DNA from: a bacterium UBA4637
Lineage (GTDB): Bacteria; Bacteroidota; Bacteroidia; Bacteroidales; Bacteroidaceae
Length of the DNA stretch: 17,406 nt
Assembly: GCA_002405875.1 (NCBI GenBank)
Contig: DHMR01000079.1
Coordinates: forward strand, 1 to 17,406
Direction of reading: 5' to 3'
The notes below the pieces were generated by a model that worked only from the letters and a program-made list of their open reading frames with translations, searched no databases and was not told where the DNA came from. Position numbers and translations under genes: made by a program. This document shows positions 1-7,772 of the stretch, piece by piece (the first letter of the stretch is position 1; each line of letters begins with the position of its first letter).

Positions 1-890
1 CTGATACCCTTGCTGAGCATCTCGTCGATGCCCTCCACCATCGCCTTGGCTGGTCGGGTCTCGTGGCGGGCTCCCCACTTGTCGAACCATCCGCTCCAGA
101 ACTCGGAGCACATCTTGGGCGCATTCGGACGCACCTCGCCGAGGCGCTTGAACTGCTGGTCGATGTTGGCACCTGTACCGAAGTTCATCGTCCACGTGAG
201 GTCATCGAGACCATTGTTGAGGAAGTTGCTTGACCAGTCGCACTGGAAGAGGCTCACCTTGTCGAAGCCGCTTTTCCTCACGATGTCGCGGATGGCGCTC
301 ACGTAAGGCTTGTCCTTGCCGTAGGAGCCGTACTCGTTCTCGACCTGCACCATGATGATCGGTCCGCCGTTCTGGATGGTGAGCGGAGCAAGCTGCTTGC
401 CCACTTCTCGCTCGAATATCTCGACACGCTGCATGAAGTAAGGGTCTTGCTCGCGCAGGCGGATGTCCTTCTTCTTCAGGAGCCACCAAGGCAGGCCTCC
501 CATCTCCCACTCGGCGCACACGTATGGACCCGGACGCACGATGACATACATGCCGTTCTTCTGACAGAGTCGGCAGAAGGCTGCCACATCGTTGTTGCCC
601 GTGAAGTCAAACTTGCCTTCCTGCTGCTCGTGGATGTTCCAGAACACGTAGAGGCAGACGGTGTTCATGCCCAAGGCCTTGCACATCTTGATGCGATGCT
701 CCCAGTAGGCACGAGGGATGCGGGGGTAGTGCAACTCGGCGGCCTTCACCACGAAAGGCTTGCCGTTCAAAAGAAAGGTCTTGTCGCCCGTCGTGAACGT
801 GCCGCTCTTGGTGGCGGCCATCATCTCGGCTGGAGACAAAGCCAGGAGAGAGGCGAATGCCAGCGACTGAATCGTTGTTGATAATTTCAT
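1..890 (-). CDS. Beta-galactosidase, glycoside hydrolase family 35 (N-terminal 296 residues, truncated by window edge)
   Basis: Reading the minus strand from the ATG at 888-890 gives 296 residues that run off the left edge. Residues 1 to about 26 form a signal peptide (basic start, hydrophobic core, then MMAA), so the enzyme is probably exported to the periplasm or outer membrane. The mature part matches the GH35 TIM barrel: AELHYPRIPRAYW (51-63), NTVCLYVFWNIHE (76-88), RPGPYVCAEWEMGGLP (119-134). VQVENEYGSYG (181-191) carries the acid/base Glu186, and CSEFWSGWFDKWG carries the nucleophile Glu263, by analogy with human GLB1. GH35 enzymes release terminal beta-galactose from oligosaccharides. 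No SusC/SusD partner is visible, but the downstream side lies outside the window. The C-terminal barrel end and beta-sandwich domains are missing only because the window ends. The family call is firm; the natural substrate is unknown. Confidence 0.93.
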   Translation of the reverse strand, partial: MKLSTTIQSLAFASLLALSPAEMMAATKSGTFTTGDKTFLLNGKPFVVKAAELHYPRIPRAYWEHRIKMCKALGMNTVCLYVFWNIHEQQEGKFDFTGNNDVAAFCRLCQKNGMYVIVRPGPYVCAEWEMGGLPWWLLKKKDIRLREQDPYFMQRVEIFEREVGKQLAPLTIQNGGPIIMVQVENEYGSYGKDKPYVSAIRDIVRKSGFDKVSLFQCDWSSNFLNNGLDDLTWTMNFGTGANIDQQFKRLGEVRPNAPKMCSEFWSGWFDKWGARHETRPAKAMVEGIDEMLSKGI

Positions 891-979
891 CTTGTTTTTA
901 GATTTATTGTTGTTCTTATTTTTTGTTTTGTTTGTTGCTCTATTGTTGTTTCAAATTGATTTTATTCTCGTTTGGTTTG

Positions 980-987
980 CAAATTTA
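980..987 (-). promoter_or_regulatory. Possible -7 element (TAAATTTG) for the GH35 gene
   Basis: On the minus strand TAAATTTG fits TAnnTTTG and would give a leader of about 85 nt to the ATG at 890. No clear TTTG -33 element lies 23-25 bases upstream; that position is occupied by the terminator hairpin of the preceding gene. The call is weak. Confidence 0.35.
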
Positions 988-990
988 ACA

Positions 991-1033
991 AAAAATCCCC
1001 TTTTTCATGTCCATAAAACATGAAATAAAGGGG
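991..1033 (-). terminator. Rho-independent terminator of the metallophosphoesterase gene
   Basis: Read on the minus strand, CCCCTTT-AT-TTCATGT pairs with ACATGAA-AAAGGGG (two 7-bp stems separated by a 2-nt bulge, loop of about 7 nt). A T-rich run (ATTTTTTG) follows directly. It lies about 105 bp past the stop codon of the metallophosphoesterase and just before the GH35 leader, so it would insulate the two genes. Confidence 0.75.
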
Positions 1034-1138
1034 ACAAATCGTGAAAAACAGCTAGTGGAAGTGTTTTTTTGACCTATTTTTGTACGTATCGATAAAAATG
1101 TGACGAGAAAAGAGCTATTCGTTGGCTCGTCGAAAAGG

Positions 1139-2260
1139 CTAGTTGGCTCGTCTCAGGGTGATGACCGTCATTTCCGGCCAGGCGCCCAGGCGGAACGGGA
1201 AGGAGCCGCCCAAGCCCGCCGACACATAGAGCATCTGGGAACCTTGGCGATAGATGCCTCCCCACTCTCTGAAAGCCATGCGGGCAGGAGTCAGCCGGCC
1301 GAGTTGGATTTGCCCAGCATGGGTATGTCCGGCGAGCGTGAGCTGGATTTTCGCCTTCAAGGCTTCCTTGCGCCAGTGGTGCGGATCGTGGGTCAAGAGT
1401 ATCTTGAAAGCATTCTTGTCGATGCCCTTCATCGCCTTCTTGAGGTTGGAGCGATTGGAAAACGGTGGATTGCCCGCATTCTCCACGCCGATGATCTCGA
1501 TGCTCGCCAAGCCATGCGACATCGTGACGTGCTCGTTCATCAGCTGCGTCCATCCGAGCTGCTTCTGGTACTCGAAGAGTTTCTTGCGGTTGCGCTTCAA
1601 CGCCCCGATCGAGTGGTTGTTGTCGTACTCACAGTAATCATGGTTGCCCCAGACGGAAAAGATGCCGTCGGGAGCATGCAACTTCTTCAGCGCATCGAGG
1701 TAAGGCACGACCTCGTCGGCTGAATTGTTGACCAAGTCGCCCGTGAACATCATCATCTCCGCATCCTCATCGTTGGCTTGCTCCACGACTTTCTCCACGA
1801 AATCCGTCCCCCGGGGAAAGGAGCCAAGATGAAAATCGCTGAAATGGAGTATCTTGTAACCATCGAAATAAGGTGGAAGATCCGGAGAGGAATAAGTGAC
1901 CTGTTTCACTTGCAGGCGTTTCCAGCCTTCGGTGAAGCCAAACAGGAAGCACGCCATGACCGCCACAGCCGGCGCAATGGCAAGCCACCCGGGCAGGAAC
2001 AGGTGGAACAAGATGAAAATCACCTTGGGAATAACGGAGAAGAGAATCAGGGTGAAGAGGATTCTCACCGATGTCTTGTGATATTTGCCCAACTGCAACC
2101 CCAACTCTGCCAGCAGAATCAGGAGCGTAGGAAGCCACCAAACGACTCTCAGCGGCCAAGTCCACTCACCCACTCCCTGATGCCACAGCCAGGCATCGGG
2201 GAGGAAAGCCAGGCACAATATCATGACAATATATAATGTAGATCTCACTATTTTTTTCAT
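1139..2260 (-). CDS. Membrane-anchored calcineurin-like metallophosphoesterase (YkuE-like)
   Basis: A 373-residue protein. The start was set at the ATG at 2258-2260, because the frame extension to 2335 runs through the promoter-like TACCTTTG. The first ~115 residues hold about four hydrophobic segments, so it sits in the inner membrane. The C-terminal domain carries the di-metal phosphoesterase signature in order: FSDFHLGS (DxH), FTGDLVNN (GDxxN), WGNHDY (GNHD), LTHDPHHW, and GHTHAGQ (GHxH). Relatives such as YkuE and LpxG-type enzymes hydrolyse phosphodiester or pyrophosphate bonds, some in lipid A precursors; the substrate here cannot be read from sequence. Its own promoter and a downstream hairpin terminator suggest a monocistronic gene. 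It could equally be annotated only as a metallophosphoesterase. Confidence 0.92.
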   Translation of the reverse strand: MKKIVRSTLYIVMILCLAFLPDAWLWHQGVGEWTWPLRVVWWLPTLLILLAELGLQLGKYHKTSVRILFTLILFSVIPKVIFILFHLFLPGWLAIAPAVAVMACFLFGFTEGWKRLQVKQVTYSSPDLPPYFDGYKILHFSDFHLGSFPRGTDFVEKVVEQANDEDAEMMMFTGDLVNNSADEVVPYLDALKKLHAPDGIFSVWGNHDYCEYDNNHSIGALKRNRKKLFEYQKQLGWTQLMNEHVTMSHGLASIEIIGVENAGNPPFSNRSNLKKAMKGIDKNAFKILLTHDPHHWRKEALKAKIQLTLAGHTHAGQIQLGRLTPARMAFREWGGIYRQGSQMLYVSAGLGGSFPFRLGAWPEMTVITLRRAN

Positions 2261-2281
2261 CACTGTATTTTTTACCTGGTG

Positions 2282-2312
2282 CAAAGGTACAATATTTTTG
2301 GCAACGAATGCA
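2282..2312 (-). promoter_or_regulatory. Bacteroidota-type promoter for the metallophosphoesterase gene
   Basis: On the minus strand a TTTG lies 25 bases before TACCTTTG (-7 element at 2289-2282), close to the usual -33/-7 spacing. Transcription would start near 2275, giving a very short leader to the ATG at 2260. Confidence 0.65.
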
Positions 2313-2410
2313 AATGAGTATATATTTATTAACAAACAAATCGTTTTTTGTTAACAAAAGGTTAAATATTAGTCTTTTTTACGTTTTTTGCAAAAAAAGC
2401 TATTCAATAA

Positions 2411-2441
2411 TTTGGTGTTTCAGAAAAAAGCAGTATCTTTG
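2411..2441 (+). promoter_or_regulatory. Promoter of queH (TTTG ... TATCTTTG)
   Basis: TTTG at 2411-2414 and TATCTTTG at 2434-2441 match both elements of the Bacteroidota sigma-70 promoter, 23 bases apart. The start would be near 2448, leaving a leader of about 217 nt before queH. Confidence 0.75.
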
Positions 2442-2465
2442 CATCAGTTTTCGCATATATTTGGG

Positions 2466-2508
2466 CAAATGGGGGTTGTCGTGAGACTGTACCCCATTTG
2501 TTTTTTTT
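2466..2508 (+). terminator. Intrinsic terminator hairpin inside the queH leader (possible attenuator)
   Basis: CAAATGGGG (2466-2474) pairs perfectly with CCCCATTTG (2492-2500), and eight T follow (2501-2508). The 17-nt loop contains GTC-GTGA-GAC. The hairpin begins about 18 nt after the predicted transcription start and about 157 nt before the queH start codon. It would therefore end transcription early unless an alternative fold prevents it. Two competing pairings are visible: ACCCC (2491-2495) with GGGGT (2516-2520), and loop TGAGACTG (2482-2489) with CAGTCTCA (2542-2549). It could also end a separate ~60-nt small RNA. Confidence 0.7.
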
Positions 2509-2633
2509 GCTTATAGGGGTTTCTTCCACGAAACAGTCACCCAGTCTCAGTCACAGTAATCTCAGTTTTTTGAGAAAACAAAACTTTTAAAAAGACAATG
2601 AAAAAAACAAAAACAATAAAAGCAAAAACAATT

Positions 2634-2667
2634 AAAATCAAAAAGCAACGAAAATCAAAAAGCAATG
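2634..2667 (+). repeat. 17-bp tandem duplication ending in the queH start codon
   Basis: AAAATCAAAAAGCAACG (2634-2650) is followed directly by AAAATCAAAAAGCAATG (2651-2667). The second copy ends in the queH ATG; the first has ACG at the same place. Related A-rich units (GCAA, ACAAT) extend upstream to about 2590. The A-rich stretch probably acts as the translation enhancer typical of this phylum. Confidence 0.8.
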
Positions 2668-3303
2668 AAAATACTTCCAGAAGAACAATACAAATATCTT
2701 AAGTTAAGTTTACCAGACGGCAGTGACGCAGGAGGTCACAAAGTTCTCCTCCACGCTTGTTGCGCCCCATGCTCATCCGCCATCGTAGAATGCATGCTAC
2801 GCAACGGCATGAAACCAACCGTATTTTTCTCCAACAGCAACATCTACCCCATCGAGGAATACAACACTCGCAAGCACGAACTGATTCGGTTCCTAGAAGA
2901 CCAAGGCGTGCCTTATGTCGAGGACGTATACGACCACGAGGATTGGCGTCAATCCATCAAGGGGCTTGAAAATGAGCCCGAACGAGGGTCGAGATGCTCC
3001 GTCTGTTTCCAATACCGTCTGCTTCGAGCCGCTCAATATGCCCAGGAGCACGGCTTCCCGCTCTTGACCACCACGCTTGCTTCCTCCAGGTGGAAGAACA
3101 TCCACCAGATAGACATGGCTGGCCATGTCGCCGTCAGCAACTGCCCCGACGTGACTTGGTGGGAACAAAACTGGCGAAAAGGTGGGTTGCAAATGAGACG
3201 AAATGAACTGCTGCACATCCATGATTTCTATAACCAGCTCTACTGTGGATGTGAGTTCAGCCTCGCCTCTTCCACGGCCATGCAAAAAAACTGCCCTGCT
3301 TAA
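2665..3303 (+). CDS. queH: Epoxyqueuosine reductase QueH
   Basis: A 212-residue protein of the QueH (DUF208) family, which performs the last step of tRNA queuosine synthesis (epoxyqueuosine to queuosine) in organisms lacking QueG. Diagnostic cysteines are visible: HACCAPCS (Cys32, Cys33, Cys36), RCSVCFQYRL in the middle, and YCGCEFS near the C-terminus. These would bind the iron-sulfur cluster and second metal centre known for the family. TLASSRWKNIHQI is also typical. The length is normal. The ATG at 2665 was chosen because family homology begins within about 25 residues and an A-rich leader precedes it. It is transcribed alone, convergent with fhs, whose terminator overlaps its last codons. 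No other queuosine genes are in the window. Confidence 0.95.
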   Translation: MKILPEEQYKYLKLSLPDGSDAGGHKVLLHACCAPCSSAIVECMLRNGMKPTVFFSNSNIYPIEEYNTRKHELIRFLEDQGVPYVEDVYDHEDWRQSIKGLENEPERGSRCSVCFQYRLLRAAQYAQEHGFPLLTTTLASSRWKNIHQIDMAGHVAVSNCPDVTWWEQNWRKGGLQMRRNELLHIHDFYNQLYCGCEFSLASSTAMQKNCPA

Positions 3304-3318
3304 CACAAGCAAGGCAGT
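3284..3318 (-). terminator. Rho-independent terminator of fhs, overlapping the 3' end of queH
   Basis: On the minus strand ACTGCCTTGCTT pairs with AAGCAGGGCAGT (12 bp, one mismatch, 5-nt loop) and is followed by seven T (the A run at 3284-3290). The stop codon of queH lies in the loop. On the plus strand no T run follows, so it serves the minus-strand fhs operon. Confidence 0.8.
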
Positions 3319-3324
3319 CCCCCC

Positions 3325-3342
3325 GAAGGTTCGCTAACCTTC
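3325..3342. other. Perfect 7-bp hairpin between queH and fhs
   Basis: GAAGGTT and AACCTTC flank the tetraloop CGCT just past the fhs terminator. There is no adjacent T run on either strand, so it may be a 3' RNA-stabilising hairpin or part of the end of the queH message. On the fhs sense strand the rest of the gap (3343-3427) is a purine-rich, repetitive 3' region. Confidence 0.5.
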
Positions 3343-3427
3343 ATCACTTAACCTTAATCTTTAATCCAAACTTTTTTCTAAACTATATTTTTTCCAAAAC
3401 TTTTTCAAAGCTTTTATTCAAACATTT

Positions 3428-5092
3428 TTACGACAAACCGACAATCTCGCCGTTCACCACGTCGATGCGCTCGGCTTGCGGACTCTTTGGCAGACCCGGC
3501 ATACGCATGATAGGACCCGCGATGACCACGATCATCTCGGCACCCATGTTGACGGTGATGTCGCGTACATGCAACTCGTAACCATCCGTAGGTCCGTATG
3601 CCTTGGCATCGGTAGAGAAACTGTATTGCGTCTTGGCAATGCAGACTGGGAACTTCTCGGCACCCAACTTCTTGATTTCCTCCAGCATCGCCTCGGCCGA
3701 CTCGCTCAAAGTCACGCTGCCCGCTCCATAGAGATGGAATGCCACGTCCTCGATCTTCTTCACCACAGGCTCGTCGTCCTGGTAAGCATAATGGAGAGGA
3801 GCGGACGGATGCTCGTCGATAGTCTTCACCACCAAGTTGGCCAGCTCGACAGCTCCCTTGCCACCTTCGGCAAAAGCATTGTTGACGGCAAAGCCGCAGC
3901 CCAGCTCCTCGCAGTGCTTGCGCAATACCTCGATTTCCTCGTCGGTATCGGTAGCAAACTTATTGAAGGCGATGACAACCGTCTGTCCGAAGCTCTGCAA
4001 GTTTTTCACATGCTTGTCGAGGTTCCAGTAACCATTCTCCATGCCTGGGATGTTCGGGGTCTTGATATCCTCCAGGGCGACGCCACCGTGCATCTTCAAG
4101 GCTTGCAGGGTAACCACCAGTACTGTCAGGTCTGGTTGCAAGCCCGTCTTACGGCACTTGACGTCATAAAACTTCTCTGCGCCGAGGTCGGCACCGAATC
4201 CCGCCTCCGTGATGGCATAGTCACCATACTCCAAGGCAGCCGCGGTCGCCATGACAGAATTGCATCCATGGGCGATGTTGGCAAATGGTCCACAATGCAC
4301 AAAGGCAGGAGTGCCCTCAGTGGTTTGCACAAGGTTTGGCTTCAAGGCATCCAGCAAGAGAGCCACGATACTGCCACCCACTCCCATATCCTTCACGGTG
4401 AAAGGTTTGTCGTCCTCCGTGATACCGAGCAAGATGTTGTCGATGCGACGGCGAAGATCGTCCACGCTCGTGGCGAAACACATGATGGCCATGATCTCGG
4501 AAGCAGGAGTGATATCGAAGCCAGCCTCGGTCTCGATGCCATCCTTAGGTCCAAGCCCCGTGATGATGCGACGCAAGCCACGGTCGTTGACATCCATCAC
4601 GCGACGCCAAAGTATCTTCTTCAACTTGAATCCATCCGCCTCATGCTGATAACGATAGTTGTCGAGCAGGGCGGCAATCATGTTGTTCGCCTCTGTGATG
4701 GCGTGAAAATCGCCCGTGAAATGCAGGTTGATTTTCTCCATCGGCAACACCTGGGCATAGCCACCGCCGGCAGCTCCGCCCTTCATGCCGAAGCATGGAC
4801 CCAGGGAAGGCTCACGGAGGGCCACCACCGCATTCTTGCCTATCTTGTGCATGCCCAGCGCCAAGCCGACACTCACGGTCGTCTTTCCATTGCCAGCCTT
4901 GGTAGGACTGATGGCGGTGACCAGGATGAGATGATGTCCCTTGAACTTGCTCTTATCGATGGCATGGGTAGATATCTTGGCTATATATCGACCATAATTT
5001 TCTATATCATCCTCCGGGATGCCCAGTTCGGCAGCCACGTCGTTGATGGGACGCAACTTCACTGATTTTGCGATTTCTATATCTGATAACAT
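3428..5092 (-). CDS. fhs: Formate--tetrahydrofolate ligase
   Basis: A 554-residue protein, normal length for formyltetrahydrofolate synthetase (about 556). It makes 10-formyl-THF from formate, THF and ATP, feeding purine synthesis, initiator tRNA formylation and one-carbon exchange. Visible family features include the phosphate-binding loop [19 protein letters not shown] (63-81), [37 protein letters not shown] and the C-terminal [15 protein letters not shown]. The usual loop is PTPAGEGKTT, so this copy has Lys and Asn in place of Pro and Glu. The start at 5092 gives the standard N-terminus. It follows pyrD by 48 bp on the same strand with no clear promoter in the gap, so it is probably the last gene of a pyrK-pyrD-fhs unit. 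Its terminator lies 110-140 bp downstream, inside queH. Confidence 0.97.
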   Translation of the reverse strand: MLSDIEIAKSVKLRPINDVAAELGIPEDDIENYGRYIAKISTHAIDKSKFKGHHLILVTAISPTKAGNGKTTVSVGLALGMHKIGKNAVVALREPSLGPCFGMKGGAAGGGYAQVLPMEKINLHFTGDFHAITEANNMIAALLDNYRYQHEADGFKLKKILWRRVMDVNDRGLRRIITGLGPKDGIETEAGFDITPASEIMAIMCFATSVDDLRRRIDNILLGITEDDKPFTVKDMGVGGSIVALLLDALKPNLVQTTEGTPAFVHCGPFANIAHGCNSVMATAAALEYGDYAITEAGFGADLGAEKFYDVKCRKTGLQPDLTVLVVTLQALKMHGGVALEDIKTPNIPGMENGYWNLDKHVKNLQSFGQTVVIAFNKFATDTDEEIEVLRKHCEELGCGFAVNNAFAEGGKGAVELANLVVKTIDEHPSAPLHYAYQDDEPVVKKIEDVAFHLYGAGSVTLSESAEAMLEEIKKLGAEKFPVCIAKTQYSFSTDAKAYGPTDGYELHVRDITVNMGAEMIVVIAGPIMRMPGLPKSPQAERIDVVNGEIVGLS

Positions 5093-5140
5093 GATTTATA
5101 TTTTAAAATGTATTTTTGTATAATATGTATTATAGTGATA

Positions 5141-6049
5141 TTACTTGATGGCTCCGATAATCTCATGCACGGAAGTGCAGCCATGCTTGTCAAGCCAATC
5201 GCTGATACCATCCTTCACTTTCTTGGTGACGGTAGGATCCACGAAGTTGGCCGTTCCAATCTCCACGGCAGTCGCACCACACATGAGAAACTCGATGGCA
5301 TCTTCGGCAGTCGATATGCCACCCAAGCCGACCACAGGAATCTTGACGGCATGCGACACGTCATAGACCATACGCAGGGCGACAGGCTTGACACAAGGTC
5401 CACTCAAGCCACCGGTGCGGATGCTCAGCAAAGGCTGGCGCTTCTCGATGTCCACCGCCATTCCCATCAACGTATTGATGAGAGATACGGAATCCGCTCC
5501 CTCTGACTCGCAGGCACGGGCGATGTCGGCAATGTTGGTCACATTCGGTGAAAGCTTCACAATCAAGGTCTTGTGGTAAGCCTTGCGGACAGCCCTCACC
5601 ACGCTGGAGGCTCCCTCGCAGGTCACGCCGAAAGCCATGCCACCATCTTTCACGTTCGGACAAGAAATGTTCAGTTCGATGGCAGGAATCTTTTCCAGTT
5701 CGTTGATGCGAGCGGCACACTCGGCGTAGGTCTCAGGAGAATGCCCCGACACGTTGACAATCATATTGGTGTCGATGTCCTTGATCTGCGGATAGATGTT
5801 CGTGCAGAAATAATCCACGCCTTTGTTTTGAAGCCCCACACAATTGAGCATACCCTGGGCGGTCTCGGCCATTCGTGGATAGTCATTGCCCTCGCGAGGT
5901 TCCAAAGTCGTACCCTTGACGATGATGCCACCGATTTCATCTAGAGGCACGAAATCGGCAAACTCCAAGCCATAGCCAAAAGTTCCCGACGCAGTCATCA
6001 CGGGGTTCTTCAATTTCAAATTATGTATGTTTACACTTAATGATGCCAT
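5141..6049 (-). CDS. pyrD: Dihydroorotate dehydrogenase, class 1B catalytic subunit
   Basis: A 302-residue TIM-barrel flavoenzyme that oxidises dihydroorotate to orotate in pyrimidine synthesis. Class 1B is shown by the catalytic Cys130 in [13 protein letters not shown] and by its partner pyrK just upstream; class 1B enzymes pass electrons through PyrK to NAD+. Other motifs are the N-terminal [33 protein letters not shown] and the C-terminal [12 protein letters not shown]. The ATG at 6047-6049 was chosen over an in-frame extension to 6088 because homology starts at [18 protein letters not shown] 132-bp spacer separates it from pyrK; that spacer contains two TGTAAA hexamers in the sense direction. 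Cytoplasmic, expected to form a heterotetramer with PyrK. Confidence 0.97.
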   Translation of the reverse strand: MASLSVNIHNLKLKNPVMTASGTFGYGLEFADFVPLDEIGGIIVKGTTLEPREGNDYPRMAETAQGMLNCVGLQNKGVDYFCTNIYPQIKDIDTNMIVNVSGHSPETYAECAARINELEKIPAIELNISCPNVKDGGMAFGVTCEGASSVVRAVRKAYHKTLIVKLSPNVTNIADIARACESEGADSVSLINTLMGMAVDIEKRQPLLSIRTGGLSGPCVKPVALRMVYDVSHAVKIPVVGLGGISTAEDAIEFLMCGATAVEIGTANFVDPTVTKKVKDGISDWLDKHGCTSVHEIIGAIK

Positions 6050-6181
6050 AATGTTTTCATTTAGTTTTACCGCTTGTCTTGTCACCAAAAATTTTTACAA
6101 TTCCTTCAGAAAATCCGAGCGATAACATTTCGTATTTTTTTACATTTAGAGTTCTTCAGAGGCAACTCAGTCCCTCCCACA

Positions 6182-6958
6182 TTAGAGGTGCCAAAGCAAG
6201 TTCTTCACATTGATGACGGGTCCATCCTTGCAAACGCACTGATTGCCCTTGGTGGTTTTCTCCACACAGCAAAGGCAGGCACCTACGCCACAAGCCATCT
6301 TGTTCTCCAATGACACCTCGCACTCCACATTGGCCTTGTGGGCATATCGAGCGACACTTGCCATCATCGGCTTCGGACCACAGGTGGAAATCATGTCAAA
6401 CTGCTCTCGCTGAAGGATGGAGTGATTGGTCACGAAACCTTGCTCGCCTACGCTACCATCCTCGGTGGTGATGCATACCCGACCCAACTTACTAAACTCA
6501 TCCAGCTCCAGGAGATCCTTGCCGGAACGCGCACCCAGAAGGAAGATGGGCTCGGCTCCCATGTCCTTGATACATTTTCCTAAATAGAGCAGGGGAGCGA
6601 CACCTACGCCTCCACCCACGAGCAAGAACTTCTGCCCAGCCTGGGTTGGCATCGAAAATCCATTGCCCAATGGCAGGATGCAGTTGAGCGTGTCGCCCGG
6701 CTTCAACTTACCGAGCTGGCGAGTACCATCACCCACCATGGCAACCAAGAGCCAAAGTTCATTGCGATCCCGGTCGACAAAATTGATTGAGATAGGACGG
6801 CGCAACATCGTGGTAGGAGAATGGTCCACTCTTACTTCGACAAACTGTCCTGGTACGATTTCTGGGAGAGGTTTTTCATCGGTAAGCTTGATCAAGACAT
6901 GCTTATCGCTTAATGGTTCTACCGAAACCACCTTGAGGTCTAAAATGTATTTTTTCAT
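6182..6958 (-). CDS. pyrK: Dihydroorotate dehydrogenase electron-transfer subunit
   Basis: A 258-residue ferredoxin-reductase-type subunit. The FAD-binding half contains MLRRPISIN (51-59); the nucleotide-binding half contains FLLVGGGVGVAPLL (111-124) and CGPKPMM (193-199). The C-terminus carries the [2Fe-2S] motif CGVGACLCC with Cys223, Cys228 and Cys231, and a fourth ligand Cys243 before KDGPV, in typical PyrK spacing. It passes electrons from PyrD to NAD+. The length is normal. It has its own promoter (7039-7046) and a leader with a hairpin, and leads the pyrK-pyrD-fhs cluster. The start codon follows TCGTAAAGAT, a 10-mer also found just before the start of the regulator gene upstream, which hints at shared control. 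Confidence 0.96.
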   Translation of the reverse strand: MKKYILDLKVVSVEPLSDKHVLIKLTDEKPLPEIVPGQFVEVRVDHSPTTMLRRPISINFVDRDRNELWLLVAMVGDGTRQLGKLKPGDTLNCILPLGNGFSMPTQAGQKFLLVGGGVGVAPLLYLGKCIKDMGAEPIFLLGARSGKDLLELDEFSKLGRVCITTEDGSVGEQGFVTNHSILQREQFDMISTCGPKPMMASVARYAHKANVECEVSLENKMACGVGACLCCVEKTTKGNQCVCKDGPVINVKNLLWHL

Positions 6959-6992
6959 CTTTACGATTTAAAATGTTTCTTTCGGTTACTCT

Positions 6993-7046
6993 AGAGGGAG
7001 AGTTCGCCACAACCCTCTCTCGAATGTCTTACCATTTGCAAAAGTA
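6993..7046 (-). promoter_or_regulatory. pyrK promoter (-7 TACTTTTG) and leader hairpin
   Basis: On the minus strand TACTTTTG (7046-7039) fits TAnnTTTG, with only a degenerate -33 (TTTC-like). The start would be near 7032, leaving a leader of about 73 nt. In the leader AGAGGG (7018-7013, minus sense) pairs with CCCTCT (6998-6993); an alternative GAGAG/CTCTC pairing overlaps it. No T run follows, so it is not a terminator. Confidence 0.6.
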
Positions 7047-7086
7047 ATGCTTTTTTTTGAGACTACGAAAGAAAAAGGAATATATT

Positions 7087-7611
7087 TTATTTTTTTGGCA
7101 CAAAAGTTTCCCACGTCTGGTCATCATAAAATATACGAATCTCCGTGATTTTGCGCTGAGGTTTGTCAATATATTTCACGTTTTCTTGAGCAGGATTTTT
7201 AAGTGTCGATTTCACACACTGTCCTTGAGGTTGGTCGAAAAGCGAGCCATGAGCCATCTGGGAAGACGAGTTGGGTGAAGCCCCACCAGTTGCCTGGGCA
7301 CCATTCTCGTCGCCGAAGTCAAAAACCAAGCTTTCCATACCTGGCTGTCCTTGACCATTGGCTTCCGAAGTTTCTCCATCCGCCTGCTTGGTCGCATCAT
7401 CCTGAAGATACATAGGTGGGGTGCCGAAGAGAATCCAGACGGGATTGACTTGCGGAAACTTTTTGTGAATCGCATCGACAATATTCAAGGTCGGTTTGGT
7501 ACGATCATTAAATATGCTGCTCAACGATGCAGAAGAAATTCCGAGGAGTTGAGCGAAACTTTGTTGGGTAAGATGCTGGTCCTCCATGAGGAGCCTAATT
7601 CTATCTTTCAT
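7087..7611 (-). CDS. Xre-family helix-turn-helix transcriptional regulator
   Basis: A 174-residue protein. Residues about 4-65 form an HTH_3/Xre DNA-binding domain (LTQQSFAQLLGISSASLSSI as the helix-turn-helix, then NDRTKPTLNIVDAIHKKFP and NPVWILFG). A polar, Gly/Ser/Gln-rich linker (about 70-140) leads to a compact conserved-looking tail, ITEIRIFYDDQTWETFVPKK. This architecture recurs in Bacteroidota, but no function is known to me. The gene lies just upstream of pyrK on the same strand, with a separate promoter. Two 19-bp direct repeats abut its start codon and may be autoregulatory operators. Stop at 7087; start ATG at 7609-7611. Targets are unknown; control of the pyr cluster is a guess from position and the shared TCGTAAAGAT element. 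Confidence 0.88.
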   Translation of the reverse strand: MKDRIRLLMEDQHLTQQSFAQLLGISSASLSSIFNDRTKPTLNIVDAIHKKFPQVNPVWILFGTPPMYLQDDATKQADGETSEANGQGQPGMESLVFDFGDENGAQATGGASPNSSSQMAHGSLFDQPQGQCVKSTLKNPAQENVKYIDKPQRKITEIRIFYDDQTWETFVPKK

Positions 7612-7613
7612 AT

Positions 7614-7652
7614 CTTTACGAATTATAGTTGTTCTTTACAAATTATCGTTGT
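7614..7652 (-). repeat. Two 19-bp direct repeats before the regulator start (operator candidate)
   Basis: On the minus strand ACAACGATAATTTGTAAAG (7652-7634) and ACAACTATAATTCGTAAAG (7632-7614) differ at two positions, period 20 bp. The second ends two bases before the ATG. A further GTAAAC overlaps the upstream end (7656-7651). A repeat close to two DNA turns fits cooperative binding by an HTH dimer, possibly the adjacent regulator. Confidence 0.7.
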
Positions 7653-7772
7653 TTACATTTTTTAAGGTTCCTGCCTTTATGAAGCCAAGTCTATTTTTGC
7701 CACCTCAGAGATGTACGATTTAGGAACTTGACGACGAATAGAGGCATTTTGGACCTTTTCTCTAAGATTTTA

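Noticed and set aside
2261..2335. Upstream N-terminal extension of the metallophosphoesterase
   Set aside because: The added 25 residues would be encoded across the TACCTTTG promoter element; the ATG at 2260 starts directly with a membrane segment.
2448..2664. Known preQ1 riboswitch upstream of queH
   Set aside because: I did not find the conserved class I loop and A-rich tail arrangement, nor a class II or III layout; the visible folds differ. An Infernal search with the Rfam preQ1 models would settle this.
3476..5065. 529-codon open frame antisense to fhs
   Set aside because: It is the mirror of a highly conserved, codon-biased gene; its translation is rich in His/Arg/Leu with no recognisable domain. 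Long antisense frames are expected opposite such genes.
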